Origin: Utricularia gibba
Taxonomy: Eukaryota > Streptophyta > Magnoliopsida > Lamiales > Lentibulariaceae
Assembly: GCA_002189035.1 (NCBI GenBank)
Contig: NEEC01000007.1
Coordinates: 1,364,001 to 1,428,000 of the forward strand
Length of the DNA: 64,000 nt
Direction of reading: 5' to 3'
In this document: positions 1-10,837 of the stretch, one piece after another
Numbering within the stretch: the first letter of the stretch is position 1
Layout of the letters: every line of letters begins with the position of its first letter
Translations under genes and position numbers: made by a program
The notes under the pieces: generated by a model
What the model was told of the DNA's origin: nothing
The model's database searches: none
Seen by the model: only the letters and a program-made list of their open reading frames with translations

Positions 1-81
1 GGATACGAGGCCGTGAAGGACAAAGCAGGGGAGATGTTCGACTCAGCCAAGGAGACCATGAAGCCTCACGAGGAGCTGTGA
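1..81 (+). CDS. LEA-like protein, C-terminal fragment (gene truncated by window edge)
   Basis: The window opens inside an exon. Frame 1 gives 26 residues and a TGA at 79-81. The tail is strongly hydrophilic and amphipathic, rich in K, E, A and D, with a repeat-like EAVKDKAGEMFDSAKETMK pattern of the kind seen in group 3/4 late-embryogenesis-abundant or cold/desiccation-induced proteins. An AATAAA at 129-134 lies 48 bases past the stop. Only the tail is visible, so the family call rests on composition and one repeat-like unit. No domain or start can be judged. Confidence 0.5.
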   Translation, partial: GYEAVKDKAGEMFDSAKETMKPHEEL

Positions 82-131
82 GGAGGAGTTCCACCCCTCT
101 CTTTCCATCACTTTGTTTCTGTTCTTTCAAT

Positions 132-151
132 AAAAAAAAAAAAAAAAAAAA
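132..151 (+). repeat. A20 tract directly after an AATAAA signal
   Basis: An uninterrupted run of 20 A follows an AATAAA hexamer (129-134) downstream of the LEA-like stop codon. It may be a simple mononucleotide repeat at the 3' end, or the trace of an ancient poly(A) insertion. Confidence 0.8.
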
Positions 152-858
152 GAAAAATCCACCTGTTGTTGTTCCCTGTCCTTTTTTTCTTAATTTTTCG
201 ATGTGGGATTAGTTATGATCTAATACATAGATTGAGCGGGGAGGGAGGGTGGATGGTCCATGGGGGTTCTTACCCCTAAGGAGGTAACAAAAAAATAATA
301 ATAATTATTCATATTTAAAAAAGAAAAAACATGTAAGAACCCCACTATGTTGTAGGATGTGTTCCACCACTAATTGTACGGATTTCAACCATGGTGCAAT
401 GGGATGAATTGGAAATTTGGTGATAGAAATATTAAAAAATCGATCATCTTTGATATATATATATATATATTTATTTATTTATTTTAAGATATTTTTGCAT
501 TTATTTTTAAAATAGATTTTCAAAAAATGAGAATGTACATTGGCGTTATGTAATTTTAAGAAGAAATTGTATATTGTAAAATGAAAATCACTTTGCAATA
601 ATATACAATTTATAATTCACACAAAAGATTTAATATTCATTCATCCTAGTTCTCGAGATGAAAAATTAGGAAATAAAATTGAAAAAATAATAAAAATAAC
701 ATAGAAAACTCAAAAGGAATAAAATTATTCATTTTATATTCATTTATTATTTTTTAAAATGAAAATTTTACATTTTCATATTTTTTAAAAATAAGAAGTA
801 AATTTGTTTTATAGAAGCGTTCATCATTTAAATGGCCAAACTTTTTATGCTTAGTTTG
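152..858. other. AT-rich spacer with an (AT)n tract
   Basis: No coding signal is visible. It holds an (AT)9 tract at about 453-470 followed by TTTA repeats, and many A/T runs. It separates the LEA-like 3' end from the 3' end of the peroxidase gene, so the two genes converge here. Confidence 0.6.
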
Positions 859-1970
859 TTAGGAGTTGAAAGAGGCGCAGTCCCTGCGCACCTGCCCCTG
901 TTTCCCAGTCTTCACTCCAACTCTCCCCAGCTTCGTCATCCCTGCAACGAAGGCTACTGCGAAATCACCTGGTTTCTGGGCGAACCTCATCACCGTCGGG
1001 TTTGAGGCGCGATCCGAGAACAGAACGTCGTCCGATTTGAAGATCCCCATTCTCAGTATCAAATTCTTGTAGTACATGTTGTCGAATGTCTGTGGAGTCA
1101 CGGGATCCATCTGCACGGCGATCCGGGGATCCACCTTCTTGGGACACTGCTGCATCAGCTGCCGCGCGTAGCTCTGGTTCAGGGTGGGGTCTCTCTCCGA
1201 GTACAGCCGATCGGAGATACGATCGCAGTGGGAGAATCCCAGGGTGTGGGCGCCGGAGAGCGCGATCATGTCTGTTCGGGAGAGGTTGTTCTTGGCGAAG
1301 AGTTTGTCCAGCTGGGCCAAATTGAAAGTGGGTTGCGGCAGATTTCGTGCAACCAGAGAGGCTTTCGAGATCATCCCATCTCGTCGTCCTAACTCCACCT
1401 CCCAAGTCGGACCTCCAGTCTGAAGGAATTGAATGGAATCAGTGAATCAAACCTTTGATTCTTACAAGAACTGTCGGTTTTCTTACCAGCGCAACGACGT
1501 CTCTGGCGGCTATGACTAAAATGTCGGCACAGGAAACAATCCCCGGGCACTGCGATTCAACTGCATGCTTCGCCTGGATCACGGTGTCGAAACCGTCGCC
1601 GGCGAGAGAGAGGTTGTCGGGAGCGTCTTTTTCAGCGTCATTGTTTTGGGAGAAAATGAGAACAGAGGCGTCACATCCCTGAAAAACAGGCAGATGGTAA
1701 GCACAAGATCAGATTTTGATAAATGAGTTTTGAATTTTGATCACAAACCGTGACGAAGCAATCATGGAAGAAGAGACGAAGAGTGCCTGGAACTGTAATG
1801 AAAGTTTGGCTCATCTTCGTGACCACAACCTGGCGGACGATTTTCTCAACATTTGGACAAGTAGATTTATAGAAATCCTTCGCGAGGAGCAGTTTCCCTT
1901 CTCCTCTAAATTCCATAAGCACCACGATGAACAAGAACATGAACAGCAGTCTTTTAGAGGAACACTCCAT
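859..1970 (-). CDS. Class III secretory peroxidase
   Basis: Three exons on the minus strand (1970-1749, 1678-1487, 1419-859) join in phase to about 324 residues, normal for the family. The start (MECSSKRLL) is followed by a hydrophobic signal peptide. Exon 1 ends in the distal haem site ([11 protein letters not shown]) and exon 2 continues with GCDASVL. The proximal site is in exon 3 ([15 protein letters not shown]). Conserved cysteines appear at [18 protein letters not shown] and in the C-terminal half. Class III peroxidases are apoplastic or vacuolar haem enzymes that use H2O2 to oxidise phenolics and act in lignification, wall cross-linking and ROS control. The residue after FV is Thr rather than the common Asn, a minor variant. 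Which paralogue this is cannot be told. Confidence 0.93.
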
Positions 1971-2509
1971 TATCGCTGCACTTCTGCAACTCCTCCAAAG
2001 GTTCCGAATGAATCATATAAACAAAGAGAGCAAGGTGTCATCATGCAGATAGCTGTTTCTGGGGTGACGTCACTACTGTAAACGCAAAGTTTTCCTAAAA
2101 AACTCGCACCTTTCTGAAAACCAGTGATTCTGGAAAGCTCAGAATGCAGTAAAGATTCAACAACAGCTCACATATAGGTTTATAAATACGGTAGCCTTCG
2201 GCTCCCTCAATAATTTAACAGCTTGGGTTGAACATATTAATTTAAGTGATATCGACACGTGCCTATGACATCCCCTATCTGATCGCCAACACAAAAAGCA
2301 CTCAGTTACATTCTCACAAAGTGTGCAGTGAAAAAGTTTTTTCCCACTCAATATTTGAAGAACATGCGATAGCTTTTTGGAAATAACGAGGAAAGCTAAA
2401 TTCATTTACCTTCGAAACACACGAGTAGGTTTCAAAGGTTTGCAGCAGGCTGCCTGTGATTCTGCATTCATTGCTAGGTCTCGGCAAAGAATGGACTGAA
2501 TTCATGCTC
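1971..2509. other. Peroxidase upstream region and 3' flank of the PPR gene
   Basis: About 540 bases between the peroxidase start and the PPR stop, with both genes on the minus strand. Short ORFs here have no family resemblance. The region must carry the peroxidase promoter, but I could not pick a convincing TATA box. Confidence 0.45.
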
Positions 2510-4369
2510 TTAGTTCAAGATGCTTTGTCCTCTTCCCGTTTTTAGATGCTTCTCCTTTAACAACTTCCTAACTTCTGCTGCATCAACCCATTTTTCATTA
2601 TAAGCATACATGTTAGACAACAAAATGTAATGGTCTGCATTGCAGGGTTCTAACTGCATCAGTCTCTTTGCTGCAATTTCTCCAAATTCTAAGTTATTCT
2701 GAACCCAGCATGCACCAAGAAAGGCTTTCCAAACATCGGCATCAATAGGCTCAGGTAGATGGCCGATGAACTCCAAGGCTTTATCTAGCTCTCCGATTCG
2801 ACCAAGTAGGTCAATCACAGTTGCAAGATGCTTGGAATTGGGTGATAGTGTATATTCCCTTAACATCTGGATGAATATTTCAGCTCCTTCTTGAACTAGG
2901 CGTGATTGGCTGCATGCTGATAAAAGGGAGAGAAATGACACTTCATTTGGCCTGACAGCTGAATCCTTAATCATCTCACTGAACAATTTTAGTGCGTCGT
3001 TTCCTTTGCCATAGAAGCCATAAGCTGAAAGCATAGCACTCCATGCAACAATATCACGAACTTGCATGTTCATGAAAGTATTAATTGCCCCATCCAAGCT
3101 ACCACATTTTGCATATGATTCTATGAGCGAAGCACTAGTAAAAGAATGATTAGTAAAGCCACATCTCACTGAAAACCCATGATAACACCTTGTGTTTCGA
3201 AGAAAGCCTAGTTCAGAACACGCTGTCAGTGTGCTCACCAAATCAAAAGCATCAGGTCGAAAATTAGAATCTACCATGTCTCGGAAGAATTCAATGGATT
3301 TTTGGGGCATACCATTTCGAACGCATCCACTCAACATAGATGAAAAACAGAAGGCATCTTTTTCAGGCATTGACCTAAAGACCTCAATAGCTTCCTTAGG
3401 ATGAAAACAACTCATGTACATCTCTACTACAGCAGTAGAAACCAGAATGTTTTGGTGAAAACCTTTATACACAGCAAGCTGATGAAGCTGTTTACCCTTG
3501 TTTATGTCGAAAGTAGCTTCGCAGGCTTGTAAAACACTAACAAAACTTATAGCATTGGGCTCGACACCACTAGCTACCATCTCATCAAAAAATTTGAGCG
3601 CATCTCCCGCAAACCCATGATGTGCATGGCAAGCAATGATACAACCCCATGAGATTACATCTCTCTCATTCATCCTGTTAAACAAATTAATAGATGCATT
3701 TCTATATCCCATCTTCCCGTACAAATTTAACAAGGAATTCAGCAAGGGTAAAGAATTTTCAAATGACTCCCTGATCATGTAACCATGAATGCTCCTCCCT
3801 GTTCTCAAGTCCAGCATTTTTGCACAAGCTGATACAAGACTTACTAGTGTAATTGGGTCAACATCCTTTTCCTCCGACATCATTCGAGCAAAAAACTCTA
3901 GAGATTGTTTATGTTGATGGTTTTGCACAAACCCTGAAATAACTGAAGTCCATAGCACAGTATCAGGCTGGGAAAACTCTTCAAACACGCATAACGCATC
4001 ATCCATTTTCCCGCATTTCGAATATAATTTTACTAAAGACGACGCAACAAACAGGTTTCCACCAATCGCATCTGTCTTCAATCCAAACCCATGAATCACC
4101 TTCCCAAAATGAAGTGCTCTCAACTCTGCACAGGCTCTGATGATCATGGACGTCGCGGAAGGCCCTGGCTTTTCGACTAAAAGCAACCCACGGAAAAGAG
4201 ACAAACATTCCCTATACCGACTCTCTCTGTAACAGCTTCTCAAAGCGCATTTCCATGTACTCACATCCGGATGAAGAATTTCATCGAACAGTTTGCGAGT
4301 TACACCAACTCGATCAGCGCCCAAGAAAAATGAGTGCCGTAAATGAGACCCAGTCGAAAATGATACCAT
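2510..4369 (-). CDS. PLS-class pentatricopeptide repeat protein, E subgroup
   Basis: A single intronless ORF of 619 residues starting at an ATG (4369-4367). It is built from tandem PPR helices of about 31-36 residues. Recurrent signatures include LVKLYSKCGKMDDALCVFEE, SLLNLYGKMG, SYAKCGSLDGAINTF and VIDLLGRIGELDKALEFI. It ends in an E-type region (WKAFLGACWVQNNLEFGE through LLSNMYAYNEKWVDAAEVRK) with no DYW domain. PLS-E proteins bind organellar RNA and usually specify C-to-U editing sites in mitochondria or plastids, recruiting the DYW deaminase in trans. The N-terminus is Ser/His/Arg-rich without early acidic residues, fitting organelle import. Lack of introns is typical of plant PPR genes. 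TGGGCY site II motifs lie just upstream. The RNA target is unknown. Confidence 0.95.
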   Translation of the reverse strand: MVSFSTGSHLRHSFFLGADRVGVTRKLFDEILHPDVSTWKCALRSCYRESRYRECLSLFRGLLLVEKPGPSATSMIIRACAELRALHFGKVIHGFGLKTDAIGGNLFVASSLVKLYSKCGKMDDALCVFEEFSQPDTVLWTSVISGFVQNHQHKQSLEFFARMMSEEKDVDPITLVSLVSACAKMLDLRTGRSIHGYMIRESFENSLPLLNSLLNLYGKMGYRNASINLFNRMNERDVISWGCIIACHAHHGFAGDALKFFDEMVASGVEPNAISFVSVLQACEATFDINKGKQLHQLAVYKGFHQNILVSTAVVEMYMSCFHPKEAIEVFRSMPEKDAFCFSSMLSGCVRNGMPQKSIEFFRDMVDSNFRPDAFDLVSTLTACSELGFLRNTRCYHGFSVRCGFTNHSFTSASLIESYAKCGSLDGAINTFMNMQVRDIVAWSAMLSAYGFYGKGNDALKLFSEMIKDSAVRPNEVSFLSLLSACSQSRLVQEGAEIFIQMLREYTLSPNSKHLATVIDLLGRIGELDKALEFIGHLPEPIDADVWKAFLGACWVQNNLEFGEIAAKRLMQLEPCNADHYILLSNMYAYNEKWVDAAEVRKLLKEKHLKTGRGQSILN

Positions 4370-4524
4370 GGAGCTCCCCTATGCATCTTCCATCTTTGCA
4401 TGATTCGAGCAATATGACGAGCACCCCCGTGGCGTCTATGAAATCTGACGAAACTCCACCAACAAATACTGGGGCAAATAGATGTGTTTCCAGAAGTTCC
4501 GCATATTTAACGTTAACCGGGATT

Positions 4525-4574
4525 TGGGCTGTAATGGGATGGGCCTATATTCGAATTCTATACAAATGAGCCCA
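4525..4574. promoter_or_regulatory. Cluster of site II (TGGGCY) elements upstream of the PPR gene
   Basis: TGGGCT at 4525-4530, TGGGCC at 4540-4545 and AGCCCA (TGGGCT on the minus strand) at 4569-4574, about 155-205 bases upstream of the PPR start codon. Site II motifs bound by TCP factors are enriched in promoters of nuclear genes for organelle and translation proteins. Presence of the motifs is seen; their use here is inferred. Confidence 0.5.
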
Positions 4575-4903
4575 AAGTTGGTGGCGCGTGTAGCATTCTT
4601 CTCGGCCTCTGAACTCCAACCGGAAAGTACTGTTTACGGCGGAGTAAACGACCTCCGGTTATCTGTATGTGAATGGCTGGATGCCAAGCTTTGAGGATTT
4701 TGAATCATGAACCGGTAATGTTCTGTTGAATAGTGGTTAAGTGCATTTTTGGATTGACGGTGGAGGTAGTTTTCGGTCTAGAGAAGTTCCAAATTTGGTT
4801 GTCCGGAGGAATTCTGACCGTTGCTTTCCGCCTTTTCCGGTGGCCACCATCCCTACATAAGCTCACCGCCACCCCCACCATTTCTCTCAAAAAAATTTTC
4901 AAT

Positions 4904-5344
4904 ATGGCGAACCGAGTAGTTATTCTGTCTCTCTTCGTCGTCCTCGCCGCAGCCTTCATCGTGGCGGTTTCCGGCCAATCGCCCACCACCTCCCCGTCAG
5001 CGTCTCCTGTTTCTGCCGCCCCATCAGCATCAACCCCCATGGGCAGCGTCTCACCCTCAGGCTCAGCTACACCAGAAGCCTCTCCCGCACCTGAAGCTTC
5101 GACCCCAGAAACTGCAGCAGCACCAACGGAAGCGGCGGCTTCGCCGGAAGAGGAAACGGCTTCATCGCCTGCCACCACGGACGCCCCGACGGCAGCAGCG
5201 CCAACTGCGTCTCCATTACCTGCGGACGCGGGTCCTAGCCCTAGCGAAGCCGTGGCGGACACCCCAAGCGATGGCGGTATCGCCCTGAGGATCTCCACCG
5301 CTGTGTGCGCCACCGCCGGCGCAGCAGGATTCTTCCTCCTCTAA
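4904..5344 (+). CDS. Classical arabinogalactan protein (GPI-anchored)
   Basis: An intronless 146-residue ORF starting at the ATG at 4904. The frame is open further upstream, but only this Met gives a clean signal peptide (MANRVVILSLFVVLAAA, probable cleavage after VSG so the mature protein begins with Gln). The central region is almost entirely Pro, Ala, Ser and Thr with scattered Glu and AP/SP/TP dipeptides, the classic glycomodules for hydroxylation of Pro and type II arabinogalactan addition. A C-terminal hydrophobic stretch (about residues 125-146) preceded by small residues fits a GPI-anchor signal. AGPs sit at the outer plasma membrane and wall. An AATAAA at 5375-5380 is a likely polyadenylation signal. 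It lies about 2.8 kb from a serine galactosyltransferase-like gene. Confidence 0.92.
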   Translation: MANRVVILSLFVVLAAAFIVAVSGQSPTTSPSASPVSAAPSASTPMGSVSPSGSATPEASPAPEASTPETAAAPTEAAASPEEETASSPATTDAPTAAAPTASPLPADAGPSPSEAVADTPSDGGIALRISTAVCATAGAAGFFLL

Positions 5345-5404
5345 TGAATTCAATGCCTTCGCATCCACTGTAACAATAAAATTGCCTTTTAACCTTTTCA
5401 CATT

Positions 5405-6064
5405 TTATAATTTATAATTAAAAACAAATTATTATTTTTTTATAAAAATATTTATTGGTGTTTTCAACCATATATATAAATATATTATTATTATTATTAT
5501 TATTTTTCACCCCATCCGCCTTTGACAACACGGGGCAGTTGCTGGGGAATTCACAGCTTTCCGGCCGCCGGCACCGTCCTTTCAGACAGAGCTTGTTGTG
5601 AGTGGCAAAGCGTAGATCGTTGATCTCACTCCATTTAGTCCCAGAAGGTATCGATGTGGAAGATGATCCAAAAAGTGCTGTCTCATTGCCCATTCTGATG
5701 AAGCATCGGAAATACAAGACGAAAAGAAACCAAAAAATAAAAAATAAAAAATAAAGGTTTTAACAAAAAAGTGCTATGGGTTAGCGCAGAATCTAGCCTG
5801 CATCAGCTAAACCTCCGGCAGACCCGCCGGCGGTTTTAACACAGCCTAGAACGAAAAACACTGTATCAAATACACGGTCACATACAATAGAAAGCATGTA
5901 TGACACAAACGCACTATCCTATACTGTGTGTGTACATATATTGCACATGAAATGACCTCCAAAGTTCATCATCAGAGACAGCCCACAACATGCAAAATAA
6001 ATTCCTTAAGAATGTAGAGTTTCACAGAAGCTATAACGCATGACCAATGGCCGCACTGCACAAG
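5405..6064. other. Convergent AT-rich spacer with (TTA)n microsatellite
   Basis: Between the AGP 3' end and the cystinosin-like stop. A (TTA)n tract runs at about 5484-5504. A 100-residue minus-strand ORF here (5418-5717) ends in a poly-Asn tract coded by the repeat and has no recognisable domain, so I do not call it. The rest is probably the 3' UTR of the cystinosin-like gene. Confidence 0.5.
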
Positions 6065-7641
6065 CTACACAGTCTCCAAATTTGATTTATCAGATGTTGC
6101 AAGAAGTGGCTCCCTGTTTACCGGGCTAGGAGCTGGAGAACTGGGTTCATTCTTGTGGCGGTAAAGAATATAATGCTGAACCATGAAAAGTATATCGAAG
6201 AAGATAGACACCTGCAGAATCAAGAGATGTGAGAGTTTGAAGACAGAGCAGAAGTTAAAAGTAGGCTGCAGCTAGAGTTGGGTGTTACCAGAGATATCAT
6301 TGTCTTCCCTATGTTTCCATAGAAGTTCACCCATGAGTCTGTAAGCAATAAAAGATTTCTTCAGTTCAGAATATGTTCAGAACTTTGTCGAGTTGAATTT
6401 AGAATAACCCATCTTGTTACTTATCAACATTTACCGACAACTCACTTTGATCTATGGATTGGATAGCCATCTGGAGATAGTTGGTCATCCCCCCAGTGAA
6501 ATCGAGCAAGATATTGCCAATGCTGAACCCAACCGTACTTTTACGGTAAAAGTTTAGGACCGCCTGTGATAAATGGGTGCGACAAAATTAGGCTCAATGT
6601 CTGAGAATAGAACAGGAAAGCCCAAGCAACAATCTCAGAAATCTAAATACCTGAGGAATGTACTTTATAGTAGTCATCACGATTTGAATATAGCTACATT
6701 CAAAACAGGTGAGTGAGAATTATGCAACAATATAGTAATCCATCATCTAAAAAGTGTTACATAAAAGGCAGAAGCCATCTCACTTGAAGATGGTGATCAG
6801 CCATAACCAGGAATGCCGTGGAATGGCTATGAACACACAAACTGCAGCAGCCAACCATATTGCTGAAACAAGCGCTATGCTGATTTTTGATACTTTCTGG
6901 TTTCCACGCTGTGAAAGCAAAGCACATGAAGTTAGAATTGAAACAAGAGACAGTATTTGGAAGTGGTTTCTGCCTAGACCTCAGAACATGACGCATTAAT
7001 AACCAGTATGCCCCAGATTCGAAGAAATTCAAGCTAACACTTCATCGACAAGGATACATCTCTAGACCAATTCCAAGAAAAAGTCAATAGGAGGAGTGTC
7101 ACTTACGTCATAGATGACGATCTGAAACAATGTGAAAGCAGTCAAGAGAACAGCGTGGGCGGAGAAAGCTACATCGTTAGCAGCTACAGGGATAAGCTGC
7201 GATCGAAAGCCCCAAATCAAAAACAAGGAAAAAAGGGTAACTAATGATCGATGTGGAGAATCAAATGCAACAGCAAATAGTGAATAATAAAAAACATCTA
7301 ACCTCTTCAGATCCATATTTCTCTCGGTACTGCCTCTGAGCAGCAGCGCTAAAGAACAGGGTTGCGTTGTAAATAAGATACGATGAGTGCTTCGTCAAAT
7401 TCAGCAACACGAAATCGAAATTCAACCCCACAACGCTGCGAACAGTAGAATCACCGAAAAGAACGTCACTCTCGCGATGAAGGGCAAGTTCCCTAACACG
7501 GCAAGAAAGTTGGAGAACCTACCTTTTCCGGCGGAAATTCAAAATAACTTGCGGGTAAAAGCTGATGGACCAGGAAGCAAACGCCACCCATCCCAAAACT
7601 TGGTACAACACCTCTAGCTGACTGGAATTCCAAGACGCCAT
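6065..7641 (-). CDS. Cystinosin homologue (PQ-loop lysosomal/vacuolar cystine exporter)
   Basis: Eight exons (7641-7523, 7435-7303, 7196-7107, 6908-6784, 6693-6651, 6563-6446, 6338-6289, 6211-6065) join in phase to 274 residues, close to plant cystinosins. The start is the ATG at 7641 ([14 protein letters not shown]). Two PQ-loop motifs are visible, YPQVILNF near residue 30 and IPQAVLNF near residue 170, each followed by K/R-S-x-V-G, with seven hydrophobic segments. The protein ends in a short polar tail with REPLL, a possible dileucine sorting signal. Animal cystinosin is a proton-driven cystine exporter of lysosomes. The plant homologue is assumed to act at the vacuolar or endosomal membrane. 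All exon phases close, so the model is firm. Confidence 0.92.
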
Positions 7642-8101
7642 CACAAACTATCTTGCGCCTTTCTTCGACTTTCCCCTTATAATAAAAATCCCCACAACAC
7701 AAGATTCCAGAGACGTAAGCCAGATTCCAATCCGATTTTATAGCTCGATGAAAGATGATCGCGCAAGCATTCCCGGGTAAATACCAGTGGCCAAACTGAG
7801 TGAACTTGGCTGGATTCCCGTCTAGTTCCAGTATTTCCTTTCCGTCTTTTCATAACTACGGGTAAATACAAAACCCCCCTCTTCTTGGATCTTTTCGTGA
7901 GGGTGTATGTGGGCGGCGCTCCTGTTTTCGAGGGTGCACCGGGTCCGCATGGGGTAGCGTTTGATCGCCATTTTCTTGTTTCGAATATTAATAATATGTT
8001 TTTTTTACCATAATTTCAATTTCACATTTAAAAATAAAAATTATTATTATATTCATAAAATTCTAAATAGATATTTGGTATTGTGATTTAAAGGTCCACT
8101 T

Positions 8102-10112
8102 TCAGACGATTCCGCCGAGTAGAACTCCATGAAAGGCTCTCCTCCTGCTCTTGAAAGACTTCCTATTCTTCAGTCTGTTCCGACTGAAAACAATCATCCA
8201 CATCACCGCCACGAAAAGGAACACAGAGACGACCCATAGAGTGATCACTCCAGCTCTCAACGGCGCGGTGGCGTCGGGTGGCGGCGGGGGTAGCTCATGA
8301 TCTGTTGATTCCTTCTGCAAAGAATCTTCGACTTCATCTAGGATCTCTGGATTTGATCCATCTTCTTGCTTCTTAATATCAGCGGGAAGTGTGGGGTGAG
8401 AAGGGTAATGGAGTTCGCTTTTCTCTTGCTTCTCTGCGGAGATGGTGTCACCGTGACGGCATTTCCTTCTCTCGTGGTGCCGGCGTAGGGCTTCATTCAA
8501 GGAGTTGATGCATTGTATGCTGAACAAATCGCGTTGCAGCAACGGGTTACTGGAGGAATCAAGTGTTGTTGCATCCGGAGGATCTGGAAACTCGGAGAAA
8601 CATTTCCCAACCAAGTCTGTGTTCTGCCACATTGTTTTCTTGAACTTGTACTCGCCAACATTGAATCTTGATCCGTAGTGGGCTACCCTGTATTTCACCC
8701 CTGGTTCAGGATCTTTTCCTACGTTTATCATCAGCTCCTTGGCTGCAATATGTCGGAAATTCAACTGCATACAGGAGAATATGGAGAACAGACCAATTAA
8801 GAGCTACTTAAAAACCATGTATAGTACACATTCTTGAAACAACCACAGTAACACTTTCTAGTCCAGCATTGTTCATTGATCAGTTTGAAAAACAAGAACT
8901 TTTCCCTCGTTGCAACAGAGTGCTTCTCCTAATCAATAAAGAGCGAGGGTAAAAAAAGACGTACCTCTGCTGCAGCAAAGGAATAGCCATACTTTGAACT
9001 GAAGCTGCCAGTTTCAGTGGCATCTCCTGTGAGGTTTGCAGACCAGTTGGACGTATCCGCTCTAAGCTGTTCAGTTTTATGAGTCCAAAGCAAAGCGAAT
9101 CGCCTCAGATCCCTCAAGTGCATTATGATCACACCTCCAACTTTGCTACAGGCGTTGGCATTCTTGGTATAGATCTTGGCTAGTTCATTATCACAGCCAA
9201 TCAAGTTTCTAACAAAAAGCGATAGAAGTAAACAGAAGACACACATCCATCAACTTAAATCACTAAGATACTATTGACAAAGGGATCATTACGGGTATGG
9301 CGTAGAAACAGGTGTTCCTTGCCCTGCATTAAAATCCAATGGTAAAATTGGTTCCAGAATCAGCATATCAGCATCCAAAACTATCACATAATCAGCATCA
9401 ATCCTCACATGGTTGACCCAATGAAGAACCGCAGCTGGTTTATTAAGTTCAGGGTACCTGCCAAGTATCCCAATGAACGCAAGTTATTCATCATGTTCAA
9501 GATTCATTCAACCTTTTTCCGTTAAGAGAAATTACAGCTACCAATCTCCAGTTATAGGATGAGTACTCATCGATGGAACATAATGCGTGGGAGCAAGATC
9601 ATGGCCTTTATAGCCCTTCAAATCTTCTTCCGTACAAGTTAGAAGCCTGGTGATATCCCCTGGCTGATTACTTCGATGGAAGCTACGGATGAGAGCAACA
9701 GTCTGCCAATCAAAGTAAGGGGAGCATTCTGCTGAAAATACTGTATGGATTTTCGCCTCATTCTGCAAGATTCGACGGCTGATTTTGTTGCTCAAACTAC
9801 TCTCACTTGCCTCTACGCCCAATCGTTGCCCCTAGAGACGTCCGCCTCCGATACAGTCACCATTTCGTTCGGATCCTACGAAAATGGAATTACTCATCAG
9901 CGCAAGCTGAATCTATTCCCCACGGACATTGAACGAACGATAAATCACACCTTTTCCACAACTTGCTCTTCCTCCTCCAAGTATTCCCGATGCGAAACGC
10001 GTCCGAACATCCGCGAGTGATCAGAGGCCGAGGCGAATCGCACGACATCCACCTTCAACGGCGCCGCAATTAGGGCAGCTGCCACCATAATAAGAACTAT
10101 ATTATCCCTCAT
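8102..10112 (-). CDS. Peptidyl-serine alpha-galactosyltransferase-like protein, single catalytic module
   Basis: Five exons (10112-9951, 9762-9542, 9457-9293, 9208-8965, 8764-8102) give 484 residues. The N-terminal hydrophobic segment (IVLIMVAAALIAAP) looks like a signal peptide or anchor. The catalytic part carries HTVFSAEC, YFDWQT, HDLAPTHYVPSM, an acidic LDADM motif, YLIGCDNELA, KVGGVIIMHL, LTGD and YGYSFAAAE, all marks of SERGT1, which adds galactose to Ser in extensins in the ER/Golgi. A transmembrane helix near the C-terminus (VITLWVVSVFLFVAVMWMIV) is followed by a basic tail, again as in SERGT1. From memory the characterised plant enzyme is about 800 residues with two tandem copies of this module. 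Here there is one, closest to the second copy. Function as a glycosyltransferase is likely; acceptor specificity is not known. Confidence 0.82.
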
Positions 10113-10209
10113 TGTTCAACCGGAATCGCGCCTGAGATTGCTCCTTTGCAGTCAATTCGCCGCCGAGGCGATGGAAAAGCGATCAAGATCGAGTAGCCAA
10201 GGAAGCGGC

Positions 10210-10837
10210 GGTTGATGTTTTCCCCCGGCTGCATGGCAAAGAGATCCACCCACCCCCACCCACGTCATAAATTGCAAATCAATAAAAAAAGAAATATTAA
10301 TTTCTATAATTCAATTATATAAGTTAATATTACCCCCGGTAGACACACTGAAGTGCGCCTTGAATCATAAAAAAATACACACTTTGTTGAAGCAAATCCC
10401 ACGACCCCGATTACCGAGAAAGGGCATTCGTTTAAATGGCTTCTTTTTTAATTTATTTATAATAGTTCATGTTTTTATTTATCGTTAATTTTATTATTAA
10501 ATACGAATGATTTCTATTATTAAAAATTTGGATTTTGTTTGCTTCTATCTCTAGTAAAATAAAAGTTGGATATTTCAAATTTATTAATAATAAAAAGAAT
10601 TTTCAAAATTTATGTAATTTTATATTTGATAACGAAATTACTATTCTAAACCATATTTATTTGTTGGATATAATGATTTATTAAACATTTGTAAAAACAA
10701 AAATATGAAATTTATCTTCATAATAATAAAATAAATTTGGGTGAAGTGTACAGAAATTTTTATTTCTATTAAATTCACACATAATATTTAATTAATTTTA
10801 TTAGAATCACACACAAGTAAATACAAACTTTGTTTTT
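10210..10837. other. AT-rich spacer
   Basis: Low-complexity A/T-rich sequence between the galactosyltransferase-like promoter side and the 3' end of the SMR gene. I see no ORF, RNA gene or repeat family in it. Confidence 0.5.

Noticed and set aside
4705-5313. 202-codon minus-strand ORF antisense to the AGP
   Set aside because: Its Ala/Gly/Val-rich sequence is the mirror of the Pro/Ala/Ser-rich AGP codons; there is no domain and the AGP frame has a signal peptide and GPI signal.
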